In this document: in pieces, positions 1 through 9,256 of the stretch
Numbering within the stretch: position 1 is the stretch's first letter
How the letters are laid out: each line of letters starts with the position of its first letter
Source of the DNA: an uncultured bacterium
Lineage (GTDB): Bacteria > Verrucomicrobiota > Kiritimatiellia > CAIKKV01 > CAITUY01
Direction of reading: 5' to 3'
Assembly (NCBI GenBank): GCA_903895695.1
Contig: CAITUY010000076.1
Span: forward strand, 30,624 to 94,623
Length of the DNA stretch: 64,000 bases
Position numbers and translations under genes: made by a program
The notes under the pieces: generated by a model
Database searches by the model: none
Told to the model about the DNA's origin: nothing
What the model saw: the letters and a program-made list of their open reading frames with translations, nothing else

Positions 1-2846
1 CGCTGATCACGCTCGGCCGCATACTGGGTCGTGTCCTGCGTCTCGGCGCGCGCCATAAGGCTCCGGCTGCGCTCGTGAAAGGCACGCACGCGCTCGTCTG
101 CCATGCCGTAGCGAACCTGCAAATCCAGACGTTTGCCGTTGACGAGCAACATCGAATAGCCCGAATCGCGCGGCACCCCCAGGAGGAATGGATGATCGGC
201 CACCAAATACCCGCGCCCGTCGATCTCACGGTCCGGGCTGGGCTTGAACCCCGGATCCACGTTCAGCAAGAACGCACGGATCGTCTGCACCTTGTCGTTG
301 TCCAGTGAACCCGCCTTGAAGGTCACGAAGAATGACAGGTTGGGCTCGAGAAACGTAGTTGCCAGATTTCCCTCGGTGGGGAATTGATTATGCTTGTCCA
401 CGCCCGCCAGACCTTCCTGCCGCACGAAGTTGATTCCCGTATAGGCGGAAAGGTTCTGGGGATTGGTGATATCGAACAGCGTCACGGGCGCAGCCCGGAA
501 CGTCACGATGTTGATGTTGGCCCGGTCGCCCCACGTCCCCACGTTGATCGACTTGTAGACCATCTGGCCCTGCGATCCCTCGTCCTTGATGTAGCGGATG
601 AGCCCATCGGGACCGAAGCCCACCGCCTCGGGACTGTATGACCACGCCCCCCCGAGAAACGGCACCGTGGAGTCCGGCAGTTCGTAACGCCCGTAGGGGT
701 CCGCCACAATGAACGGCGCCGGGTTGTACCCGTTCTTGGTGTATTCGGTGCCCTTGTGCCCGACCAACGCCCCGGCCAACGGGAAATTGGGAACGATCGA
801 GCGCCCGACATTCGCCAGGTAGATGCGGCCGCTATAGGTCGAAAGTACGCTCTTCATCGGAGGCTCGAATGCGCCCTGCCCGTACGCCAGAGCGAGGGTA
901 ATACGTCCCAGCGCCCGCAGGGACAGCGCCATGGAAGCGATATTGTGCAGGGCCGGCAAGTCCACCGGCGTACCGTACTGCTCGTAAGCGTACCCGCGGT
1001 CCGAATGGATGAGCATGAAGGCCGGATGCCCGTTGCCGTTCCACGCCGTCGCCGGCACCGGCGCGGACGCCGTGACGGTACCCGCCCAGTGGCTATGGGA
1101 ACGCCCGCGGAGTGTATCGTACCGGAGCCCCTTGAAGTCCGCCTGCTGCAGGATCGACAGGAGGGTCTCGTTGATCACCGGCGACTGCCGCAACGTCATT
1201 TCCTCAACTCTGGGTCCCATGGCGAACGAGACCGATTCCCCGCCAGTCTTGGCAGGATCGCCCGGTGCCAGGAACGGCCCGATCGCAATCACGGTCCCGT
1301 AACGGCTAAAGGCCTTGTGGACCGCCAATTCACGGCCGGTGACCATCTCGCGATAGGCATGGAACGCCGCCAGTTCGTCCAAGCGCCGACCCACCCTGCC
1401 CCGCAAATCCACGCGCGCCATGTAGGCTTGCGTCGCCGGGTCCACGAGCAGCCTGTGCAACGGCAACCCCGCACACGTCATCGCTTCGTCGTAGTCGTGT
1501 TTGGCCGCCCGGTAACGCGCAAAAGCCGGAGCCGTCGTGTCGATGCCCCCGACGCGCAGGAACGCCAACTCGGCCTGAAGTTGAGACTCCGAGTTCTCCT
1601 GGACGACCCGGTTGAGCGTATACCGGAACTGCTCTTCGAAACAGGCGCGCTCCGCCTTGGCCAGCCCCTTCACCGTCGCTTCGGTCGCGCCCGGGTCGCG
1701 CAGGAACCCCGGGGTGGCAAAGGCCCGGCGGCAGGCCTCGACCGCGTGCGCCTCCGCCGCATTGGCGGACAACGCCCGCTCCAGTCTGATCCGTGCGGCA
1801 TCACGATTCCAGGCCGGGCCGATCGTGCGCGCCAGTTCGTCCACCGCCGTCAGCCCCATGGATTGCGACCCGTAAGCCACGAACACGAGGTCGCGCATGC
1901 GCTGGGGATCGTCGCGGTAGGCCGAGCACCCCCGCAGCAGCGATAGCTGCGCGGCCAGGTTCACCGCGCTTAACGTGCCGGGTGCCAAGTCGGGCAACAC
2001 CGACGGCGCATCGTAGCACGCGCCCACCACGAGCGCCTCAGACCTGGCCCTGGCCCCGGGCATGAAGCCGATCAGGATCGTGTCATCCACGTTCTCCCAT
2101 GTGACTTGAACCGTCAGCCGCGCCGATTCGCCAAGATGCCGGAAGACTCCCTCGGTTGCCACGAGCCGGGGGAAGTTCACCGGCGTATTGACACGAGCGG
2201 TGCCGATTTCGGTCCAGCGCAAGGCCTGCAGGCCGTTCCGATGCGCCAAGATCACGGCCTTGAAACCGATCTGCGCGTAGGGTACCCAGGATAGGCCATA
2301 GGCACCGGGCGGACTGCTGACGTCAAGCACGGCAATGGCATCGTCGAAACGCCGGCGCGTACGCAGCACCTCATCCGTGACCAGCACCAGCGTGCCGGTC
2401 ACGCCCCCGTCGGGAGTGACGATAGGCTGGAAGTGGTTCGGGGCGAACGGATAGATCTCGACCCCTTCCATCGGTTGTCCCGCTGCATCGGCGATCTCGC
2501 GGCAAACCGTCCGCGGCGCCAGCGCCTTCGAGGGCAGTTCGACGACCGTGAGGCCGGCATTCGTATAGGCGGATCGGACCAACTCGCGCGCCCGCACGAA
2601 CCCATCCTGCCCTTCGAACCGCGATCCGCAGGCCAGGATCCGGTCCAGTTCATTGGATACGTTTTCCGCGGTCAGCGCCCGATCGATCGCCTCGCGGTCG
2701 TAGCCCTCGTAAACCGGCAACCGGGCCGGCGGGCGGGCCGGGGCAAAGGCATGCAAGAAGCCCACCAGAGTCACCGCGATCACGACCGCAAACAGGGCGA
2801 CACCGCCGCACGTCCGCAAGACATTCGATGTATGTCTCGTCGTCAT
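1..2846 (-). CDS. M28-peptidase-like membrane-anchored protein, metal site degenerate (C-terminus beyond window)
   Basis: The frame is open from an ATG at 2846 to the left edge, so the C-terminus is missing. One N-terminal hydrophobic segment (about residues 12-32) suggests a signal anchor with the rest outside the cytoplasm. An N-terminal stretch around ELDRILACGSRFEGQDG, and a later core with LIGFMPG, ALVVGACYDAPS and LVFVAYGSQSMG, follow the layout of M28 zinc aminopeptidases. The usual metal-binding His-x-Asp (GAHYDS) reads GACYDA, and the usual GANDNAS reads PGTLSAV, so peptidase activity is doubtful. M28-like folds without zinc ligands exist, for example GAA1 of GPI transamidase. The start ATG shares one base with the stop of the upstream DUF6785 gene (TGATG), implying translational coupling. 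M28-like ancestry is fairly clear; the function is unknown. Confidence 0.6.
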   Translation of the reverse strand, partial: MTTRHTSNVLRTCGGVALFAVVIAVTLVGFLHAFAPARPPARLPVYEGYDREAIDRALTAENVSNELDRILACGSRFEGQDGFVRARELVRSAYTNAGLTVVELPSKALAPRTVCREIADAAGQPMEGVEIYPFAPNHFQPIVTPDGGVTGTLVLVTDEVLRTRRRFDDAIAVLDVSSPPGAYGLSWVPYAQIGFKAVILAHRNGLQALRWTEIGTARVNTPVNFPRLVATEGVFRHLGESARLTVQVTWENVDDTILIGFMPGARARSEALVVGACYDAPSVLPDLAPGTLSAVNLAAQLSLLRGCSAYRDDPQRMRDLVFVAYGSQSMGLTAVDELARTIGPAWNRDAARIRLERALSANAAEAHAVEACRRAFATPGFLRDPGATEATVKGLAKAERACFEEQFRYTLNRVVQENSESQLQAELAFLRVGGIDTTAPAFARYRAAKHDYDEAMTCAGLPLHRLLVDPATQAYMARVDLRGRVGRRLDELAAFHAYREMVTGRELAVHKAFSRYGTVIAIGPFLAPGDPAKTGGESVSFAMGPRVEEMTLRQSPVINETLLSILQQADFKGLRYDTLRGRSHSHWAGTVTASAPVPATAWNGNGHPAFMLIHSDRGYAYEQYGTPVDLPALHNIASMALSLRALGRITLALAYGQGAFEPPMKSVLSTYSGRIYLANVGRSIVPNFPLAGALVGHKGTEYTKNGYNPAPFIVADPYGRYELPDSTVPFLGGAWSYSPEAVGFGPDGLIRYIKDEGSQGQMVYKSINVGTWGDRANINIVTFRAAPVTLFDITNPQNLSAYTGINFVRQEGLAGVDKHNQFPTEGNLATTFLEPNLSFFVTFKAGSLDNDKVQTIRAFLLNVDPGFKPSPDREIDGRGYLVADHPFLLGVPRDSGYSMLLVNGKRLDLQVRYGMADERVRAFHERSRSLMARAETQDTTQYAAERDQ

Positions 2847-5404
2847 CAGGGTGGTTCCAGCAAGGAACATATGCTTTGAACGCCCAGAGATTTCAGATAG
2901 GCGCCATGGATGAGGATCAAGAGATAGGCCACGCACGTGCCGAGAAAGACGCCCACGAAGAACGGCTGCAGCTTTTCCCGCACAGTCGCGGCGCCGCCGA
3001 AGCGCAATGCGATCAGCCGTACCGCCCACGCCGTGAGGGCGCTACCCCAGATGTAGTCCATGAAGTTGGTCGAACACAGAAGAAAACCAATCGGATGAAA
3101 CCAGAAACCCGAAAAGAACTGCCGGAGCAGCGTCAAGGCAACCGCCAGCGCCGCGGAAAGCCCGAATACCGTCCAGGCGGGATTGACGCCGGCCTGTGCG
3201 GCCTGCGTGCCGAGCATATGGTTGTTGGCGGTCGTCATGTCCAGGTTGTAGGGAAAGAAGTACCACCACTTGGTCTCAAACGCCCACTGGTAACGGCTGA
3301 GGTTGTCGCCGCCCAGGGCATAGGCATTGGAGAGGAAGACCCACCCCCCGATGATCAGGCCGCCCAGCACGCCCAGCGTCGCGCACAGCACGAGGTCGCG
3401 CGGCCGCACGCTCCACCGTTTGCCGAGACCCAATAGTTCCATCTGCGCGCCCGGAATGAGAAAGAACACTGTCGGCCCGACCATGAAACTCGCGATGTAG
3501 CAAAACAGAACGGCCTGGGGTCCGAACCGCCACACGCCGCCCAGCAGGCCGACAAAGACCGCCATGTTGTACGGCACGAAGTAGCCCCACGGCGTGCCGC
3601 ACTCCGCGCGCAACCGCGCCGCCACAAACCCGATCGTCACGAGAAACGTCACAAACACAAACATGCCGCCCGGCGAAATCCCGAGCCAGTATGCCCACCC
3701 GATGGAACCGCCGAGCGCCACGATAAGCAGCCCATAAGCGCCCCGGTAGGACAGCGCCTCGGACGTACGTTCCGCCCCTTCACCGCGGACCGCCGCCTTG
3801 AGCGTTCGCCACAGATACTTGCGGCTGAGCACAACGAGGATGAAGGCATACCCGATGTAGGAACCCATACTGATCGAGTCGGTGTACGGATACTGCGGAT
3901 CGACCGTCAGCCCCCCCACCTCACCGATCCAGAACAGGCTCTTGTAGGCCGCGTAGCCGACCACCAGGCTGAGCAGCACGTTCAACTCCATGAAGATACA
4001 AAGCGCCAGGAAGATCCCTTCGATTTCGAACTGCCAATGCGCAAACATCGCGCCCCAGGTCGGATCCTGAAAGTAGTCCCGCAACAGGACTTTCACGGCC
4101 ACATCCGGCACCTTTGGGTTGTAGCCGTGCCAGGCCTTCAGCAGCATCCACACCAGCGCCGTGGCAAAGCCGGCCCACACCAGCCGGCTGAGCCAGATGG
4201 CAGGCATCGCCCCCGCCTGCGTCCCGGCCTCCTCCTCGCCCAGAAGAGCCGCCGGGATCCGGGCCATCGGCAGTTGGAACCGTTCGCTGTCCAGCCACTG
4301 GCGCCGCATGATAATGTTGATGGCCAGCGTCGCCGACAGGATCAGCACGACAAAGAGCGTCCAGACCGCCACCGGGCCGACCCAGTCCGACGTCGGGATG
4401 TAACCTTCCAGGACGTACCGGGCTCCGCGCCAGCTCCACATGTGGTCGGGCTTCGCGATCATGTAGACGCGCCGGGCGGGCGGGGCTTTCGCGTATTCCG
4501 CCTCGCTCACCAGCAGGCGCCCCTTGTAGAGGGTTTCGATCGCAAGCACGCTGAATAACTTCGGATCCGCAAATTCAACGCGCCCGTTCCCCTCCAACCC
4601 CAACTCCAAAATGCAATGGTCCCGCGCCTCTTCGGGGAACTTGACGCCGTATGCGCCCACGCGCCTGAATCCCGTCTGATGCAGAAAGTTCACTTTCGGA
4701 CCAGCACCCGCTGCGAAGAACTCCGTAAAGGCCGGCCGGTCGTCAGCGTAAACCCGGCAATAGTAGCGGGACGACGCGCCCATCTCCGGCGCGCGCACCA
4801 GGATACTCGCGACATACGGTTCGCCCGGCACGATGCCGGCCTGGCCATCCCGGGCCACCGGCAGACGCACCCGCAGCACGGCGTCGTTCGTGCCGCCCGG
4901 ATTGAGCAGCACCGGCAGCACAGCGCGGCGGCCCGCATCGTACTCGATCTCTTCCCAGCGTAGCGTTCCCGCCGCATTCACGGCCGGGCTATCGCGACGC
5001 ACGACCCCGTCGAGCACGTTCGGACCATGCGGCCAGAGCCGATCGTTCATCGCGTCGAGCTTGTCAAAATCCGCCATGCGCGGGTTGGTCGCCAGCACGG
5101 ATACAAAGCGGTGCCAAAACCCCTGCGTCATCAATGGGGCGCTAATCAGCATACAGAACATCACGCAGAGCATCTCGGACCGGGATAAGATGCGCCAACG
5201 CGTCAGCAGGTAGATACAGCCGCAAATTGCCGACAAGGCCACGAAGACCCAGATCGCCGGCAGGGCGAGCGTGTGTTCCGAGGCAAAACTCATCCCGATT
5301 GTGATATCGCTGTACTGGATGAGCATGCCCATGGCCAGCATGGCCAGCAGGCAGGCCATGACGGCGGTCGGGGTCAGGCCCGGTGTTGTGCGAGGCTCGT
5401 CCAT
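2846..5404 (-). CDS. DUF6785-type polytopic membrane protein
   Basis: An 852-residue integral membrane protein. Two or three N-terminal hydrophobic segments (roughly residues 12-95) precede a soluble, probably extracytoplasmic region (about 100-345), then about ten further transmembrane stretches to the C-terminus. The loop-plus-multispan layout and sequences such as GMSFASEHTLALPAIW resemble the DUF6785/DUF6784 family of Verrucomicrobia and Lentisphaerae, which may be distantly related to oligopeptide-type transporters; that assignment is from memory. It is the first gene of a coupled pair with the M28-like protein, whose start overlaps its stop. A joint transport or envelope-processing role is inference. 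No strong ribosome binding site precedes the ATG. Confidence 0.6.
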   Translation of the reverse strand: MDEPRTTPGLTPTAVMACLLAMLAMGMLIQYSDITIGMSFASEHTLALPAIWVFVALSAICGCIYLLTRWRILSRSEMLCVMFCMLISAPLMTQGFWHRFVSVLATNPRMADFDKLDAMNDRLWPHGPNVLDGVVRRDSPAVNAAGTLRWEEIEYDAGRRAVLPVLLNPGGTNDAVLRVRLPVARDGQAGIVPGEPYVASILVRAPEMGASSRYYCRVYADDRPAFTEFFAAGAGPKVNFLHQTGFRRVGAYGVKFPEEARDHCILELGLEGNGRVEFADPKLFSVLAIETLYKGRLLVSEAEYAKAPPARRVYMIAKPDHMWSWRGARYVLEGYIPTSDWVGPVAVWTLFVVLILSATLAINIIMRRQWLDSERFQLPMARIPAALLGEEEAGTQAGAMPAIWLSRLVWAGFATALVWMLLKAWHGYNPKVPDVAVKVLLRDYFQDPTWGAMFAHWQFEIEGIFLALCIFMELNVLLSLVVGYAAYKSLFWIGEVGGLTVDPQYPYTDSISMGSYIGYAFILVVLSRKYLWRTLKAAVRGEGAERTSEALSYRGAYGLLIVALGGSIGWAYWLGISPGGMFVFVTFLVTIGFVAARLRAECGTPWGYFVPYNMAVFVGLLGGVWRFGPQAVLFCYIASFMVGPTVFFLIPGAQMELLGLGKRWSVRPRDLVLCATLGVLGGLIIGGWVFLSNAYALGGDNLSRYQWAFETKWWYFFPYNLDMTTANNHMLGTQAAQAGVNPAWTVFGLSAALAVALTLLRQFFSGFWFHPIGFLLCSTNFMDYIWGSALTAWAVRLIALRFGGAATVREKLQPFFVGVFLGTCVAYLLILIHGAYLKSLGVQSICSLLEPP

Positions 5405-5624
5405 CGTTATTTTGTGTTCTTACACGTCATTATGCCGCATCCGCGCAGGCGTGCACTCTACGCGAGGCGAGGGATCAGACGCAAGTCCGCGAAGAAAAAC
5501 CTACTCCGCCGCTTGATCGGGTCCGGGCAACGCAGAGAGGCTGTCGCGGAGAGGCTGGACAGGCGCCCACTCAGGGGCATAATAGCGGCTCAGACAGGAC
5601 ATGAGGTCGAGATCGGGAGAATCT

Positions 5625-6395
5625 ATGAGCGACAAGGTTATCGTGATTACAGGGGCGAGTGCCGGAATCGGAGCCGCCCTGGCTCGCCAGTTGGGCCCTA
5701 AAGGCCACAGTCTCGCCCTGGCCGCACGCCGCGGGCAGGATCTGCAGCGCGTCGCGGCCCAATCCAGTCCGACGGCCCTGGCGATCGTTACCGATGTGCG
5801 CCATCGGGCCGAAGTCGAGCGACTTCGCGAAGCCGTCCTCGCCCGATTCGGCCGGATCGACGTCTGGATCAACAATGCCGGCCGCGGTATCGGGCGGCAG
5901 ACGGCCGAGCTGACGGACAATGATTTCGACGAAATGATGGCAGTCAACGTGAAGTCGGCGCTCTACGGCATGCAGGCCGTGCTGCCGCACTTCATGGCAC
6001 GAGGGACTGGGCACATCATCAACGTATCGTCTTTTCTCGGCCGCGTCCCGCTGGCGCCGTTCCGCTCCGCTTACAGCGCCGCCAAGGCCGCCCTGAATAG
6101 TTTGACGGCCAACTTGCGCATGGATCTTGCGGCCACATCCCCGGGCATCCATGTCTCGCTCGTCATGCCCGGTATCGTGGATACGGAGTTCGCCAGCAAT
6201 GCGCTTGGCGGTACGCCGCCGCTTCCGCCGGGAGCCCGCACCATGCCCGCGCAGGCGGCGGAGGAAGTAGCCCGCATGATCGCGGCGTTGATCGAGCGCC
6301 CGCAGCCGGAGATCTATACCAACCCGGCGTCTGCCGACCTGGCGCGCCGCTACTTCCAGGACGTGGCCGCATTCGAGGCAGCGCCGAGGGCCTAG
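5625..6395 (+). CDS. Short-chain dehydrogenase/reductase (SDR)
   Basis: A 256-residue classical SDR and probable cytoplasmic NAD(P)-dependent oxidoreductase. The cofactor motif TGASAGIG lies at residues 9-16, NNAG at 83-86, and the catalytic set is Ser136, Tyr150 and Lys154 (SAYSAAKAA). Length is normal for the family. The ATG at 5625 was chosen over an upstream in-frame start at 5601 because GGGAGA lies just before it and the Rossmann strand begins immediately. It stands alone on the plus strand, diverging from the DUF6785 gene and ending 4 bases from the convergent LRR gene. The substrate cannot be told from sequence. Confidence 0.85.
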   Translation: MSDKVIVITGASAGIGAALARQLGPKGHSLALAARRGQDLQRVAAQSSPTALAIVTDVRHRAEVERLREAVLARFGRIDVWINNAGRGIGRQTAELTDNDFDEMMAVNVKSALYGMQAVLPHFMARGTGHIINVSSFLGRVPLAPFRSAYSAAKAALNSLTANLRMDLAATSPGIHVSLVMPGIVDTEFASNALGGTPPLPPGARTMPAQAAEEVARMIAALIERPQPEIYTNPASADLARRYFQDVAAFEAAPRA

Positions 6396-6399
6396 GCCG

Positions 6400-7140
6400 T
6401 TAGCGCGGCACAGCAGTGCTTCGGATCACCTTGGTTCGGCGCGGAAACGCGTCCGTCCCTATGCTCGTCACGCTTCTGGGAATCGTGACGCTCGGGAGGT
6501 TGGTGCACCCCCAGAACGCCCCTACCCCGATCTTCGTGACGTTGTCCGGGATCGTGACCCAGCGCAAGCGGGTGCAGCCCCAGTACGCGTACTGCGGGAT
6601 GGTCGCGATTCCGGTGGGAACCGCGACATCGATCAGTCCGGTGCAGCCCCAGAACACGCCGCTCCCGAGGCTGCGGGTGCTGGCGGGGATCGTGACATTG
6701 GTCAGTCCGGTGCATGAAGAGAATGCATACTCGTCGATGCTGACGATGCTGGCGGGAATCGTGACGTTGGTCAGGCTGGCGCAGGATGAAAACGCGCCCT
6801 CGCCGATGGCGGTGACTGGCAAACCATTGATTTTGCCGGGGATGGCCGCATCACGGGTGCTGCCAATGTAACGGTTGATGGTGATCGCGCCGCCATTGGT
6901 CGTGCATCTGTACTGGGCAGTGATCGCCGCGTCCGCGGCCGCACGGGTCGCTTTGGCCTTTTCCATGCGGTTGCTCTCGGCCATCTGCGCCCTCGCGCTG
7001 ACGACATGCCCGCCGGCGCCAATGCCGGTCCCCGCTTTCGACGTGGGGGGGGCGGGGGGCGTGAAGCAGCCGTTACAGATCGAAAATGCCAAGGCGGCCA
7101 GGATCGCCAGCACCAGAGATGCGATAGACTTGCGGTTCAT
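6400..7140 (-). CDS. BspA-type leucine-rich-repeat (LRR_5) surface protein, probable lipoprotein
   Basis: A 246-residue exported protein. The N-terminus has a charged start, a hydrophobic core and then ICNGCF near residues 21-26, so Cys25 could be lipidated although the lipobox is imperfect. From about residue 95 the chain consists of roughly 23-residue repeats of the form AFSSCTGLTNVTIPASV, the signature of Treponema-pallidum/BspA-like LRR_5 proteins that mediate surface binding. About six repeats are visible, and the aromatic position alternates between FSSC, FWGC and YWGC. The C-terminus ends soon after the last repeat, without an anchor. The ligand is unknown. Confidence 0.75.
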   Translation of the reverse strand: MNRKSIASLVLAILAALAFSICNGCFTPPAPPTSKAGTGIGAGGHVVSARAQMAESNRMEKAKATRAAADAAITAQYRCTTNGGAITINRYIGSTRDAAIPGKINGLPVTAIGEGAFSSCASLTNVTIPASIVSIDEYAFSSCTGLTNVTIPASTRSLGSGVFWGCTGLIDVAVPTGIATIPQYAYWGCTRLRWVTIPDNVTKIGVGAFWGCTNLPSVTIPRSVTSIGTDAFPRRTKVIRSTAVPR

Positions 7141-7190
7141 CGTCGAAGGCCTCCGGTCTCAAAACTGCGGCTCATGCTCTGAACATACCA

Positions 7191-8012
7191 TTAAAACTGC
7201 ATCGCCGCGTGGATCATCTGATCCTGCATGTGTTCGAGCACGATCGTTCCGGGAAGTTGTGCGCGCATCACGTGCTGGTTGTCGACAATCATGCAATGCC
7301 CCTGGTGGCACGTCTGCCGGCCGACCGGTCCCATGGCATTGGCGGAGGTGAACCCGGTGAACGGGCATTCCTTGTCGTCGAGAATCGCCTCGGTTTTGAA
7401 TACCCGCGGCCGGTTTTCGACGTACCGAGTCCGGCCCTCCGTGGTCAACAAGTCAGCCGCGTGCAGCATATCGCCGATCTTCCCGCCCCCGCCTGTCGGG
7501 CAGAATCGATAGTCGACCCCCTGGGCGCGCAGGTCCTCGTGCAACCCGTCGATCCCGCCATCCGCGCAGATGATGATCGCGCAACGCACCCCATTCAATT
7601 CCACGACCGTGCGTTCGCGAAGTCCCGGCGTCAGGCGGGCCCTCACTTCCCCTTCGGTCAGGATGTGTTTCCGCGCCGTGGCGCACGTGCCGTCCGGACG
7701 CGCGATCAGCACGCTGTTGTGGATGGCCTCGCCGTTGCGCTCGAGGAAGCCGATCAATATGGCGATGCGATGCCGTTCCGCCAGCTTCAAGACCCGGCGG
7801 CAGTGCGGACCGTCCATCGGCTCGGCCACACTACGCACGGAATCGGGCATCATGTCGCCGTCGTAGCCGTGCAGCGCACATTCCGAGAAAAGAATCACCT
7901 CGGCGCCGACGGCCGCCGCCGCCACGACCTGGCGTTCCACCCGCTTCAAGACATCGTCGATCGGTCCGCCCGAATGAATCTGGGCCGCCGCCACATGCAG
8001 ATTTCTTGTCAT
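7191..8012 (-). CDS. Carbon-nitrogen hydrolase (nitrilase superfamily)
   Basis: A 273-residue cytoplasmic enzyme with the nitrilase-superfamily catalytic triad in order: Glu44 ([11 protein letters not shown]), Lys115 ([10 protein letters not shown]) and Cys149 (IIICADGG). The alpha-beta-beta-alpha core pattern ([11 protein letters not shown], then [13 protein letters not shown]) is clear and the length is typical. Members cleave amides, nitriles or carbamoyl groups; the substrate here is not evident. It lies 50 bases upstream of the LRR gene on the same strand and diverges from the UXS gene. No transmembrane segment or signal peptide is seen. Confidence 0.8.
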   Translation of the reverse strand: MTRNLHVAAAQIHSGGPIDDVLKRVERQVVAAAAVGAEVILFSECALHGYDGDMMPDSVRSVAEPMDGPHCRRVLKLAERHRIAILIGFLERNGEAIHNSVLIARPDGTCATARKHILTEGEVRARLTPGLRERTVVELNGVRCAIIICADGGIDGLHEDLRAQGVDYRFCPTGGGGKIGDMLHAADLLTTEGRTRYVENRPRVFKTEAILDDKECPFTGFTSANAMGPVGRQTCHQGHCMIVDNQHVMRAQLPGTIVLEHMQDQMIHAAMQF

Positions 8013-8254
8013 CGCTCCCTATCCTTCGATTACGTTTCCCGCATGGTGGCAGATTACGGCCCATGACTCAACCACTAGCGCACGCCACAGAACCTGCTGC
8101 ATTGCGCGGGGCCGTATTCCGCCCCTCGTATGTCCGGTCACCCGGGTTTCCAGTTTCCCCAGATTCCGGCTCCAAGTCCCCGATTGACGCCGCCGCGCAG
8201 GCCCGTGACAATGCGCACTCACTGAATGGAATGCAGAGAACGGAGGCAACCGTC

Positions 8255-9205
<951 letters not shown>

Positions 9206-9256
9206 GGGGGCGACGCAGGCCGGTGTTCCATCGACGCGACGAAGGGGCTCGAGGCC

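Noticed and set aside
9206..9256. A terminator between the convergent uxs and beta-helix genes
   Set aside because: No stem with a T tract could be seen in either direction.
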